Positions 1 to 11,073 are shown, numbered from the stretch's first letter. The stretch is 64,000 bases of DNA from Oncomelania hupensis (GCA_036898135.1 CM072513.1:85125508-85189507); one strand, 5' to 3'. The notes: generated by a model from the letters alone, not told the origin. Numbers and translations are program-made.

Positions 1-954
1 ATGCTTAAATTGTCCACAATTTACAAAAACTATTCCCCCCCCCCCCCACTATTCCCCTTTCTACATCCCTCCTCCCCCTCAGCAGAAAAAGGCAGTTATT
101 TTATCTGACTCAAGGTCTGTCCTTCAAGCACTCGTAAGACCAGGCAGAAACAGGGCTGGAATTATTAATAGCAAATGGTCTGCAGTCTATCCGCAACCTC
201 CAACAAAAAGGCTGCAGTGTCAGGCTGTGCTGGATACCAAGTCACAATAACATAGCAGGAAATAACTTGGCAGCTAGCATGCTGAAGAAGCTGCCGCACT
301 AGCACTGCTAGATCTAACCCATGACATCGGTCTCTTTCTGTCTGAAGCTTACGTCTAACTTTCACTTTTCAGCGCTGGAATGTCAAAATTTGTATAATCT
401 GTAATACTGCCCTAGACTACAGACACTTGTTTGAGTGCCTTTGATATGATTTGGCTGCTGTAGGTGACTGATAGAACGGTGGAAATCGAGGACTTCAAGT
501 TCAACGATACGAGAGAGGAGCTTCGATGTCAGTGCAACATATAAGGTTTGAAAGAAATATGTGATGACGAACTATTATGACCAAAGTTTGACTGCAGTAT
601 ATATATGCACAGAGCTTTTCTGGGTAGTGCTGGGTGACGTGTTCTAAAGACAATTGTGTTCGTCATGCTCATGTAAACTGTGCTGCTGTGTGTATTGGTG
701 TTGGCGGTTTGCTGCTCAGAGTATGCTCAAAATGTCACCAACTTCTTCACTTTTTGATTAGATTTTGTAACATGGCAATAGTGGAACACACACTGTTATT
801 AAAATGGAGCAGTTCAAAATTCAGACTGAAGATAATTTTAAACTTTTCCTACTTCCAAAATTATATTTCTGCAATAAAATAAAATATTTTACTTAAATTA
901 AAGATCGTTGTTGCAATATTTAGCTTTGACATATAATTTACAACAGAAGAATAA
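1..954. other. unassigned non-coding sequence
   Basis: No gene or recognisable element was seen here. There is a short C run near 37-48. Open frames are shorter than 90 codons and carry no motif. This may be intergenic or intronic DNA. Confidence 0.4.
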
Positions 955-1090
955 AGTGTGAAAGGAGAACAACTGGTGTTGAAATGTCAGCCGATAGGAC
1001 AGAGCAACTGTAGTGTAAAGATGAAGGTTTTCTGCAGCAGCATGTATACCAACATTAAAAAAATGTAACTTTCACAGTGCCATTCTCTAA
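955..1090 (+). repeat. dispersed repeat DR2, diverged copy
   Basis: This stretch shares blocks with 34005-34185 and 63776-63871, including GGAGAACAA, GTGTT.AAATGTCA, GAGCAACTGTAGTGTA and TTTTCTGCAGCA. The three copies are clearly related but diverged. None has an intact frame. The origin is unknown; it may be a remnant of a retroelement or a SINE-like family. Confidence 0.5.
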
Positions 1091-2095
1091 CTAGTGTGCA
1101 CAGAACAACAAAAGAATATAATCTGCACGCCAGGTTATTTTAATTCAGTTTATCAACTGTCAGTGTCATAATATATTTTCCTTATAAGATAGCACATTAG
1201 TTTTCACACAAGTCCTAAGAAGTATCTTAGCCTACAGCACAGAATAGTTCGGCATATAGGTTAACTTTTGGCCCTCATGTTTAGTCTTGATGAGAGACTC
1301 TGAGAGACTCTGACCCAGACCCCTACCCTCAGTGCACACCAATTTTGACCCTTTCAGACTTCAAAACCACTGCAAGTACAAAGTATTAAAAAAATTATAT
1401 AGATACCTTCTTTTCTGTCTGTGAAACTAGCTCTTTATCTCCGTTTTCATCGATCTCTTGCAGGCTTTTCGGTTTTACTGCCTGGAAGGGCTCCTGGAAT
1501 GAATAGTAGCAATGATCATAATTTGGCCTTTTAGAAAATAATAGTTTTTAACGCACAACTGTAAAATCGTATTTAGACCTAAATCCAAAAAAGCTACGGC
1601 TAAATTGTAGTGGCAGGTAGCTCTACAAAATAATTGATACAATCCCAACACATACACTCATTCTTTTTAGCAGTGGCATTAGTAGGCCTACTGTTAGTGT
1701 TAGTATTTTTAATCAATCTTATATAGCACTTTTCCAGCTCAAGAGCTGCTCAAGGCACAGGTTAATACAGGATCTAACTCAAGCTTGCTGAGGCGCCCAC
1801 CTGCAAATTTTGTGTGCATAGTCTGACACCCAGACAACTGAGAACAATTATGGAGGACTGGGGATGGAGAGGGGGGGGGGGAGAAAAGAGATCTAGTGCA
1901 TGCGGGGTGTATTTATGTAGCCAGCATTCACCCGTCTATGACATGAGCATCAGGATTTTTAAAGTCTATTCAATGGAATGAGTGCGTGCACAGACTAGAT
2001 CTTTGTCAAATATACTAAAATCTGGAGGAGTAGAGATGCAGTGTCTCACTCTCAGGGTAATTTTTGTATTATTACTATATATTTATGTATTTATG

Positions 2096-2099
<4 letters not shown>
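1091..2099. other. unassigned sequence with a possible SINE-like piece
   Basis: No gene was recognised. Near 1720-1765 the sequence TATATAGCACTTTTCCAGCT, followed by a CTGCTCAAGGC motif, resembles 61515-61552. That suggests a shared short dispersed repeat. A G run lies at 1871-1880. Confidence 0.35.
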
Positions 2100-2160
<61 letters not shown>

Positions 2161-2236
2161 TTACTGCAAGACGTCAAAGGGGTTTGAATAACTGCCTGTA
2201 CATGCTATCATTATCGACTGACATTAGTAATTAATT

Positions 2237-2289
<53 letters not shown>

Positions 2290-2356
2290 TTTTTACTTCA
2301 AGCCATCAATGGGGTTTGAACTACTGCCTGTACATGCTACGTTAGTCATTAATTAC

Positions 2357-2425
<69 letters not shown>

Positions 2426-2510
2426 CCGAGTAGTAGTTTACTTCAAGCCATCAATGGGGTTTGAACTACTGCCTTGTACATGCTATCAACTGACATTTGA
2501 GTACACTGTT
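2100..2510 (+). repeat. tandem triplication with microsatellite expansions
   Basis: A unit of about 75 bp (core GGGGTTTGAA.TACTGCCT, then GTACATGCTA) occurs three times, starting near 2163, 2295 and 2437. Each copy is preceded by a trinucleotide run: (ATT)n at 2100-2161, (AGT)n at 2239-2290 and (AGT)n at 2355-2426. The last two units are more alike than the first. Confidence 0.8.
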
Positions 2511-3412
2511 TACGCCACTCTGCCGTGTATTGGCAGAAGGCAGCAAGTCCACCTTTGATCAAAACTGACCTTTTTTAGTTCAACATGTACACCAAACTCG
2601 GACGCATCTTATGAATAAATTTAAGTTTGTACAACATAGCTAGATGAAGAGTTATAAAGAAATTAGTCTTCGAAAGTTGAGCTTTGAAAGATATCAATGC
2701 AAACACAAAAAGTCGATTTTCTCAAAAGTTAGTTTTGTGGACTTGCTTCCTTCTTTCCCACTGAGCCAATTACGCTCCCAATTGGTTCCAGTTTCACCCA
2801 AAATACCGCCTTGGCGGAGTTCACATTCCCAACCCAAGCTGTATGCTATTGAGAAGAAGTCTATACCAACTTAAACAAGAGAAATCAAGCAAACAATTAG
2901 GCCTAATTAAAATCTTTGACTAACCTTTGCTTGTCGGAGTTGTCCTTTTTCTTTTCTAATTTGATCCAATTGATAGGTCAACTGGCTCAAGAAGTCATGT
3001 AAATCCATCTTATTATAAAAAAAATAAAAATAAAACAACTCTATCATCACCACCAAACAAATCTATCATCAGAACAGAACTTTGACCACGCAAAATCATG
3101 GAGGCTGCCAGCCAAGCAGGCCGGAAACAGAACCGAAATGACGCGAGCATCAAAGTTATGTCCCCTGACTTCTGGTGTGTGAGTGTGTGAAAAAGCTAAC
3201 GAGGTTGTGTGAAACTAAACACACGGTATGGGCACGAAAACGACGAATGAGAAAAAGTCGAGATTTGACGTTTGGGGAATAATTTGACGCCGTGGGAAGC
3301 ATTTGCAACCCTAAAATAAATGGGGAAAATGTTTGCTACCCCATTTGTCTCACTTTCCTCATTTGATACTAAGTTTGTACAGTTTTTTTCCCCATTCGTG
3401 TACCTTTACAAG
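2511..3412. other. unassigned non-coding sequence
   Basis: No recognisable gene or element was found. Open frames up to about 76 codons carry no domain signature. Confidence 0.35.
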
Positions 3413-3448
3413 TACACACACACCCACACACCCACACACACACACACA

Positions 3449-3479
<31 letters not shown>

Positions 3480-3483
3480 CACT
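3413..3483 (+). repeat. (CA)n microsatellite
   Basis: Dinucleotide CA run with a few CCC and ACC interruptions. Confidence 0.95.
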
Positions 3484-3824
3484 AACACCCGACACAGAAC
3501 TGGGAACAACACATTGTGCAATAAGGGAGGCAACAAGCTAATGTACACATGTATTAGTTGTCTCCCCTAGAGAAACGGGACTAGAGGTCATCTTAGATCT
3601 ATTCATTATTAAAAGACTTTAATACATTTACTAAATAATTGATTTCAATTGAACTCTGCTTAACAAGTATACGTGCATGTGCAAAATGTACTTGTAACCA
3701 AGTAGGCCTATAGCTATTGCCGCATAGGATAGAATTCTGGGGAAATAATGCATTATGAAGAGGGCACGGGGGAGGGGGGAGGGAGGGAGAATTGTGACAA
3801 ATCAACACTGCATTCGTTTCAAAT

Positions 3825-4142
3825 TCGCCCCGTTGTGGTACCGGAGGTTTCTGTATAAATAGTATTTCCACTTTCTGGAAATTTAGTGCTTTAAATTCCC
3901 ACTGTCGCTGTCTTTCTCCTTTGTTCTTTCTCATTCCTACACTGTTCTATCTACTATACTATCTTCTTCGCTAGACCAGTAACCTTTTTTTTTTCTTGAA
4001 AACTCTCCCAAAATTCCTCATTTGTGTAAGAGGTCTGTTGGATCAGCCTGGGAATATTGTACGCTTTCTGCAAGATGGTCACTAAGGCTTCCTAGGATAT
4101 TATTTAGCAATGTAGGCATTTTATACGTATGTGTTTTGTTGA
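3825..4142 (+). repeat. dispersed repeat DR1, copy A, 5' part
   Basis: This part matches the reverse complement of 36180-36480 and of parts of 43270-43625. Shared blocks include a TATAAATAGTAT motif, CTTTCTGGAAATTTAGTGC and GGTCACTA.GG.TTCCT. The repeat stops at GTGTTTTGTTGA (4131-4142) and resumes after the same 12 bases at 14680-14691. An RTE-like LINE inserted there. The left boundary is approximate. DR1 is about 0.7 kb where complete (35907-36612), has no coding frame, and ends in a short-repeat tail such as (AACT)n. It is probably a non-autonomous retroposon. Confidence 0.7.
4131..4142 (+). other. target-site duplication, left copy (RTE in DR1)
   Basis: GTGTTTTGTTGA here is repeated exactly at 14680-14691. 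The two copies bracket the RTE-like LINE and everything nested inside it. Confidence 0.85.
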
Positions 4143-5055
4143 AGAAGAAGAAGAAATCCTCCCAATTCTCCGGGAAGAAGTTGAGGCAGCAGTGCAATCG
4201 CTGAAGAAAGGGAAGTCAGCGGGAGTGGACAACATACCCGCGGAACTGCTTCAAGCAGGAGGAGAAGCGATGATTGAGGCCCTCACCATTATCTGTAACA
4301 AGATCTGGGAGAGTGGGGAGTGGCCTACACCATGGACCCAGTCGCTTGTCATCACTCTTCCCAAAAAAGGCAACCTTCAGGAGTGTGAAAATTACCGCAC
4401 CATCAGCCTCATCAGCCATCCCAGCAAGGTCCTCCTGAAAATAATACTCAACAGGTTGAAACCCCAAGCTGAACAAATCATAGCTGAAGATCAAGCAGGA
4501 TTCAGGGCAGGGCGAAGTACCACTGAACAGATTTTCAACCTCAGAATAATCTGTGAGAAATACCTACAGCACCATCAACATCTATATCATGTGTTCATAG
4601 ACTTCAAGAAGGCGTTTGACCGAGTCTGGCATGCAGCTCTATGGGCAACAATGAAAGTGTACAACATCAGCCCTAAAATTATTGAAGTCATCAAAAGCCT
4701 GTACGACAAGGCTACCAGTGCAGACCTCCATAACAGCGCCATCGGGAACTGGTTCAGAACAACAATCGGTGTGCGTCAAGGATGCCTACTCCCTCCAACA
4801 CACTTCAACATCTTCCTGGAGCGCATCACGTCAGATGCCCTTGCAGATCACGAAGGCACAGTCAGCATAGGGGGTAGAGCAATCTCCAATCTTCGTTTTG
4901 CGGATGACATTGATGGGTTGGCTGGAGAGGAACAAGAACTTGAACAGCTGGTACAGAGGCTTGACACCACCGCCAGAGCTTATGGAATAAAAATAAGTGC
5001 AGAGAAAACCAAAGTGATGACCAACAACACCAATGGCTTCAACACGGACATCAAA
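4143..5055 (+). pseudogene. RTE-like LINE reverse transcriptase, 5'-truncated, first segment
   Basis: This encodes about 304 residues of the RT region of the same family as 21130-24507. It begins just upstream of the conserved block ILPILREEVEAAVQ. RT motifs seen are VFIDFKKAFDRVWH (motif A), GVRQGCL (motif B) and FADDIDGLA (catalytic YxDD-type motif C). After motif B it reads PPTH where the young copy has SPTL. The endonuclease is missing because of 5' truncation, which is normal for LINE insertions. The frame is broken at 5055 by a second LINE and continues at 14032. Confidence 0.9.
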
Positions 5056-5642
5056 CATGAAGAACGCCTTCAAGTCTCGTGCGCTTCCCAACTTGGGCCG
5101 ATCTCTGTCCAGGAGGCGGATGTTCGCAAGATCTTCAGGGGCTTGAATTCCCGAAGGGCAGCGGGTCCTGATCGAGTCAGCGGTAGAACACTGAAGTTGT
5201 GCAGTGATATGCTGTCTCCTGTCTTCACCAGTCTTTTTCAGCGCTCCTTTGATGAAGGCCACGTACCGCAACTATGGAAGACCTCAACTATAATCCCGGT
5301 GCCGAAGAAGAAATCACCGGCCCAGCTAAATGACTACCGGCCTGTGGCGCTCACTTCCATTCCGATGAAGTGTGCTGAGAAGATTGCACTGAGACATCTC
5401 AGAGAAGAAACAGTGAGGCACCAGGATCCAATGCAGTTTGCCTACTCTGAGGGTCGTGGCACAGAGGATGCCATCCTGACACTGCTGCACCATTTGTACC
5501 AACACCTCGATAGACGGGGAACTTATGCGCGCATCCTTTTCTTGGATTTTTCCAGCGCGTTTAACACTCTGCAGCCACATCTCCTCACGCAGAAGCTCCT
5601 GGCCATGGATGTCAGCCCGACCTTGATAAGGTGGATCCACAG
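5056..5642 (+). pseudogene. CR1/Jockey-superfamily LINE reverse transcriptase, first segment
   Basis: A different LINE starts abruptly after the RTE codons at 5055, so it is 5'-truncated and lacks its endonuclease. The region encodes the N-terminal half of RT: RAAGPDRVSGRTLKLC, a KKKSPAQLNDYRPVALTS block typical of the CR1/L2/Rex1 group, and motif A FLDFSSAFNTL. Translation is open up to the Gypsy insertion at 5642/5643. It resumes in the same frame after the second copy of the 5-bp duplication at 12590. The element was therefore intact in this part when the Gypsy element landed. CR1 versus L2 or Rex1 is not resolved here. Confidence 0.88.
5638..5642 (+). other. 5-bp target-site duplication, left copy (Gypsy)
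   Basis: CACAG here and at 12586-12590 flank the LTR retrotransposon. Five base pairs is usual for Ty3/Gypsy integrases. Confidence 0.92.
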
Positions 5643-7135
5643 TGTCGCGAAACGAAACGCTCGCGAGTATTTTTATTTTTCCAAGTGCAAATTGTTTTAT
5701 AGAGTGCCTGTGCTAGATTTAGAAATATGACGTCAATTTTGCTGCGTGTCAATCGCCTTTTTGTGTATTCCTGGAAAAGAATAAAATGGACGATTTTTAT
5801 CGATGATTCTTTTGTGTGAAAGATTGTGATTAATGCCAATAATAAAATTTGAGGAAAAGCAAAGAGGTTGTGAGCTATTAATTTTACAAAATATAATATT
5901 TGAGGTGATAGGTCATTTGTTTGCGTTGGGAAATTTTCATTGGTTGTTTTAATGATAAAAGTATGGTAACCTTAGTAAAATGAAACAGAGGCGAAATCGG
6001 TTAGGAAAACTGTCAATCAGTTGGGAAAGAGATCTAGACTGGACAGGGAGGATTCTACCCAAGCTCCGAGGCAACTTATTCTGTGGGGTGCCAACGACAG
6101 TTTAGCTGGAGGCTGAATGGTGTCAGATGTGGTTGGGCCAGGAAGATAGTTGTTCCTCGACGTTTGATCAGCTTTAGCTGAATTCTGGCACCGTAGGGTA
6201 AATATTTAGATTTTTCTTCATTCAAGATGATTTCCCAAGAAGATTGATACGTGTGATGATTTGTTCATTGAATATATGTATTTTTCAGAGGAGAAAAATA
6301 GTTTGTTCATTGAATGCATTTGTTTTTCAGAGTAGTGAGATAGGTTGTTCATTGAATGCATTTGTTTCCAGAGGAGAAAAATAGTTTGTTTGTTTGAATG
6401 CATTTCTTTTCCAGAGAAAGATAGTTGGTTCGTCTGAATGCAGTTGGTTTTCAGGGGACTGATGTGTTGATTAATCGTAACATGTTTTTCCAAGCAGAGC
6501 CGGACCTGGAGGAGTTTAAGTTTGTATGAAAATAATTTTCATGCAAATATCTAAGACTAGTTTTGTTCGGCAGGTGTTTTTATTCTGTGGTATGAATCGT
6601 CTTGGATCTACGTGACGATGTCATCTTTGAGACTGGCACTGGAATCTTCACTGACGTCTTGCTTATGATCGGAGTGACTAATTCTACGATGGAACTGTAC
6701 GTTAACGAGGGCTACAGAAGTCACTGGTGGGTCATGGACAGCCTTTAGATCTAACGGCGACATCGACGTCAAGTTCCAGCTCCTATTAACTTTTCTACAA
6801 CTCATCTAAAGACTGGTTTCTTCATTTGTTAACAACGATTTCAACGAGGACGAAAATAGAAAGCTAAGTAAAAATAATTGAAAGCAAAACATTTTCGGTA
6901 ACCACGACGGAAAAAGTATCGCCAAATTATCGTTCCGATTTCGAAGAAAAAATGAACGGAATATAATAAAATAATCGAACTTGGAAAAACGTGTTATGTG
7001 TTTGTGAAGTGTTGGAAGTAAATGGTGTACCTTAGGTTTTTTTATTGAAATAAAACCATGTTCTGGGGTAAGTCATGAAAGTCAAGGTAGTCCTTCATCA
7101 GTAGTGATCACCCAGTAACACCCAGGTTTGCGACA
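5643..7135 (+). repeat. 5' LTR of Ty3/Gypsy retrotransposon
   Basis: The LTR is 1493 bp, starts TGTCGCGAAACG and ends GGTTTGCGACA (TG...CA). I compared it block by block with 11093-12585 and found no difference, so the insertion is very recent or recently converted. It carries AATAAAA motifs (for example near 5781) and several imperfect copies of a TTCATTGAATGCATTTG unit at 6240-6440. Small open frames inside it are present in both LTRs and have no recognisable domain. Confidence 0.95.
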
Positions 7136-7160
7136 TTCTGGGTTCATCGTCCGGGATTAG
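7136..7160 (+). promoter_or_regulatory. candidate primer-binding site
   Basis: Immediately inside the 5' LTR, TGGGTTCATCGTCCGGGAT (7139-7157) has the TGG start and TCCGGGAT body expected of a tRNA-primed site. The matching tRNA was not identified. Confidence 0.6.
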
Positions 7161-8285
7161 AATTTCTGGAAAATTCTAGGGGGTAACGAGCCATTCATTT
7201 TTTTAAATGTCAGAGGTGCACCATTAATCCAATACTTTACAAATTCAACACTTCAGCGAGTTTTCATAATTTTTTCCATAATAATAAGTTCTTGCTTCAA
7301 GTTGTGGTTACCTTGATGTAATTGTTGCACGTCTGCATGAGCATGATTAGAGAGCAGTATAGGTAAGATATTGTTTTATGTTGTTGCTAGTCATTGCTTA
7401 CATAAAATGTGCATTATATCTGCTAACATGTTAGTGCATCAGTGGGTACATATTGTCTGAGAGCCCAGCTGTGCAAGTATCTTCAGGGAAATCATCTCGT
7501 TTGAAATTATTTATTCAGGCAGTTGAGCAGTGAAGACCGGTATTATCCGTAGTAGGATTAAAGATATTTTGGGTATAAGTTTTACTTTTCCAAAATTTCG
7601 AACCTTGGATTGCAGAGTTTGCAATAGCTGTTGTACGTAGGTACTAGTGTTTTGGTCGAAGGTATACTTAGACTGAACAGTTTCTGCAACCTATGACGTT
7701 TATTATCCTGATGGAGTACGTAGGGTAAAGTATCGGTCATAGTTTGAAAGTAAGTTTTCCAGCTTAAACTTTAAGTAAGTTGGATGTTCCGAAAACATTG
7801 TGAAGTTTCAGTGTTGTTCGAAGACAGGCTAGAGGTTAGGTATTGATCGGTGAGGGGTCAACCTAAATTAGCTCTGTGTTGCTTAGTCTGGTCAAACCTC
7901 TAACCAAGAATTATTTCTAGTTGAGGGTCTGAAAGTCAGATTCGGTAGTGTCCGATTGACAGTTTAACCAATTGTGGTAATTGGTAGTGTTGGTTAGTAA
8001 ATGTGGGTCTAGTTAGACGTTTTACTTAACCAGGAGACTAAGCGTGGATGATAATCTGAAAGGTGGTGGATTATCGTCGGTGATCGTGTTATTAGTGTAT
8101 AACCGTTCACGTAAGGATAGCTGTGACAGAATAGCCGTTTGGGGCTAGAGCGCAGGCGTATCCGGTGTAAGTACTTTAACCTTTGGAAAGGCGAGTACGT
8201 TAGAGGCCTAAATAGTTCGTGGTTTTATCTACCAGGGTTACGTGTAGTAAAACAGGATTAGTTTAGGGAAAGTTTGGCTAGGAGA
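7161..8285 (+). other. Gypsy 5' untranslated leader
   Basis: About 1.1 kb between the primer-binding site and the first in-frame ATG. It has no coding signature and several GTAAGT/AGGTA motifs that could act as splice sites. A leader this long is plausible for packaging signals, but none was recognised. Confidence 0.6.
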
Positions 8286-11045
8286 ATGCCGAGGCAGCAA
8301 CCAGTTCAGATGGAGATTGAGTCTCCGCTGCTAGCCTACAAGCAGGATGGGATCATCCTGGGTCTGACAGATAAGGATCTGGCAGAGTATGTGGAAAAGA
8401 GAAGAAAGGAAGAGGAAGAGAAAGCAGAGAGGATCCGAAAGGAAGAGGAAGAGAAGGCAGAGAAAATCCGGCAGGAGCAACGGGAGGACCAGCTCCGACG
8501 TGAAGAACGAGAAGAGCGCATTATGAGAGAAGAAAGAGAGGCCAAGGCAAAATTGGAACAAATGGCCATGCAGAACGAGTTTGAGTTGAGAAAGGCGCAA
8601 GAGTGGACTGCAGATGATGGGGATCAAAATCAAAATTTTTATCCCGAGCCGAGGGCAGCGAGGAGCTGTCTGAATGTGAATGTACCTTATTTGGATGATA
8701 AGGACGATGTAGAGGTCTACCTGAAACAGTTTGAGCGTATCGCTACGTTGTCAGGTTGGAACAAGGATGAGTGGGCGATAAGACTGTCTGGTCAACTACG
8801 AGGCCAAGCGCGGCAGGTCTACACTGAGATGTCTGATGAGGAGATTATGGACTACGACATGGTCAAGGCTGCGATCATGAGGCGTTTCCAACTGACCGCT
8901 GAAACATATCGAAAAAGGTTCAAAGAATTCAAGCGGGGCAGTCATGAAGGCATCAGGGAGTGTAGGAACAGGATGGGGATGTATTTGGACAGATGGGTGG
9001 ATTTGTCTGAGAAAGAAGGAAAATCAGGTGAGCTGAAAGATTTAATCCTCATGGACAAAATGTTGGAGATAGTGTCTCAAGAGGAGGCAAGATTCATTAG
9101 GGAGAGAAACCCTACGTGTGTGGACGAAGTGGTGGTCCACGCTCAAACCTATGAAGATGCGCAGAATGCTGGAGGTCCGACAGCAACGAGGCGGCCCATT
9201 GGACTCAATGCTAGAATGGATAACCGTCCCAGGGTTAACCAGCAGACGCAGAATTCGAACATGGGACAACGACGTAATGGAGGGGTGAGTGGTCAAGCGA
9301 CATGTCCTGGTAACGCGGGTGCGTCAGGAATGAACAAGACTCAGCAAAACTTCAAGGGATGTTTTCGATGTGGAGGCCCACATTTGATGAGGGATTGCCA
9401 AAAGGCAAATGTGAATAGAAACAGACCAAACTCAAACCTAGCGTCAGCTGTTGTAAATGCGGTCAACGTGACCCAGGAACAGAAACCATGTAATAGATGT
9501 AGTGAAGACGGCTATGAACCGAACTGTGAGTTGAAAGTGGATGGAGTAAAGGCTCAAGGTATTAGGGATACAGGGGCCAGTAGCATATTGGTGGATTCAA
9601 GTTTAGTTTCCCCAAGCAAGTATACGGGCGAATACCAGAACGTGACACTTGCAGATTCATCCAAGCGAAAGAAAGTGCCCATTGCTGTGGTGCATTTGGA
9701 AACTCCGTTTTTCGTTGGAGAAACGCGTGTTTTGGTTTTGAAGACACTGGTACATCAAGTTCTGATAGGAAATAGCAGAAAGATGACAGACGGGACTGAG
9801 GTCAAAGTTCCATTGTTTCCGTTGGTAGAGCAACCGGAGGAACAAGTTGTAGCACCAGTACAAACCAGGTTGCAGGAGAAGCAACAAGCACAAGCCAAGC
9901 CATGGATTCCTAAGCAGATTGACTTGGGGCAAGTACGTCCTGAAGATTTATCTAGGGAACAAAAGGCAGACCCGACTTTAGGAAAAATTCGGGAAAGGGC
10001 AGAGCTAGGGCTCAAGCAAGAAACCCACTACGAGTGGAAGAAAGACATTTTATACAGAGTTTACATGAGTAAAGGGAAATCATGTAGAAAAGTGGTAGTT
10101 CCAGAACGGTACCGATCAGATGTGATCAAATCGGCTCATGATACGCATATAGCGGGACATCAAGGAGTACGCCGAACTCGCGACCGGGTGTGGCGTGATT
10201 TTTATTGGCCGGGTATCTGTGGAGATGTCAAGCGGTATTGTGCAGCATGTGACGTGTGTCAGAGGAGCACGCGGAAAGGAGCCACGAGGAAGGTCCCGAT
10301 GAAAAACATGCCGTTTATCAATACGCCGTTCGAACGAAAAACAAGTGAAGAGGAAGTGAGCGTTGTTGTTAACGACGTGTGTGATGAAGAGATGGGTGGA
10401 GGCACAGTCATGCCTGATGATGACAAAACAGAGAAAATCAGGTCAGCCAGCAGACCTATCACAAAGAAGGAAGTCAGAGCATTCCTAGGACTAGTGGGGT
10501 TCTACAGGAAATACATCAGCAACTATGCGGAAATCAGCGCTCCGTTGACTGATTTGACCAAGAAAGGTCTACCAGAAAAAGTGGCCTGGGATGAAACATG
10601 TGAAGCAGCATTCGTTAAACTCAAAGATTGCTTGGTAAGCAAACCAGTGTTGTTGCTACCTGACGTCAGCAAACCATTTACTCTGAGGAGTGACGCATCA
10701 GATGTTGCAGTGGGAGCAGTTTTACTGCAAGATCAAGGGCAAGGCTTACAGCCAGTAGCCTATGCAAGCAAGAAGCTTAACCGTGCAGAGAAAAACTACT
10801 CGACCATCGAAAAGGAGTGTTTGGGAGTGGTATGGGCTGTCAAGAAGTTTGAACAGTACCTGTATTCAACACATTTCACTTTGGAGACGGACCACCAACC
10901 ACTCACATATTTGCAGAAAACCAAGACTGAGAATGGTCGACTGATGAGGTGGGCTCTCCAGCTGCAACAGTATTCTTTCACAGTCAAAGTTATCAAAGGG
11001 AAAGACAATGTTGGCGCAGACTATTTGAGTCGATTGCACTTGTAA
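8286..11045 (+). CDS. Gag-Pol polyprotein, internally deleted Gypsy element
   Basis: The frame is 919 codons from the first ATG. Residues about 34-105 are an Arg/Glu-rich coiled coil of the gag N-terminus. A nucleic-acid-binding knuckle C359-x2-C362-x3-H366-x4-C371 is one residue shorter than the usual CX2CX4HX4C. The protease has its active-site triad start at D428-T-G-A. An integrase H2C2 zinc finger follows (H618, H624, C655, C658). After the NTPFER motif, where the integrase core should begin, the frame passes about 35 residues to the RT C-terminus (KKEVRAFLGLVGFYRKYI) and a full RNase H (D803, E844, D869). It ends two codons after DYLSR, at the polypurine tract. The RT FADD/YxDD motif and integrase DDE residues are missing. 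The frame is nevertheless continuous, so the deletion kept the reading frame. Confidence 0.93.
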   Translation: MPRQQPVQMEIESPLLAYKQDGIILGLTDKDLAEYVEKRRKEEEEKAERIRKEEEEKAEKIRQEQREDQLRREEREERIMREEREAKAKLEQMAMQNEFELRKAQEWTADDGDQNQNFYPEPRAARSCLNVNVPYLDDKDDVEVYLKQFERIATLSGWNKDEWAIRLSGQLRGQARQVYTEMSDEEIMDYDMVKAAIMRRFQLTAETYRKRFKEFKRGSHEGIRECRNRMGMYLDRWVDLSEKEGKSGELKDLILMDKMLEIVSQEEARFIRERNPTCVDEVVVHAQTYEDAQNAGGPTATRRPIGLNARMDNRPRVNQQTQNSNMGQRRNGGVSGQATCPGNAGASGMNKTQQNFKGCFRCGGPHLMRDCQKANVNRNRPNSNLASAVVNAVNVTQEQKPCNRCSEDGYEPNCELKVDGVKAQGIRDTGASSILVDSSLVSPSKYTGEYQNVTLADSSKRKKVPIAVVHLETPFFVGETRVLVLKTLVHQVLIGNSRKMTDGTEVKVPLFPLVEQPEEQVVAPVQTRLQEKQQAQAKPWIPKQIDLGQVRPEDLSREQKADPTLGKIRERAELGLKQETHYEWKKDILYRVYMSKGKSCRKVVVPERYRSDVIKSAHDTHIAGHQGVRRTRDRVWRDFYWPGICGDVKRYCAACDVCQRSTRKGATRKVPMKNMPFINTPFERKTSEEEVSVVVNDVCDEEMGGGTVMPDDDKTEKIRSASRPITKKEVRAFLGLVGFYRKYISNYAEISAPLTDLTKKGLPEKVAWDETCEAAFVKLKDCLVSKPVLLLPDVSKPFTLRSDASDVAVGAVLLQDQGQGLQPVAYASKKLNRAEKNYSTIEKECLGVVWAVKKFEQYLYSTHFTLETDHQPLTYLQKTKTENGRLMRWALQLQQYSFTVKVIKGKDNVGADYLSRLHL

Positions 11046-11073
11046 AAGAATAGCTTAAACATGGATGTTTCAG

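Noticed and set aside
6218..6805. 91- and 65-codon frames in the LTRs
   Set aside because: They are on the minus strand within both identical LTRs, have no domain, and are likely chance frames.
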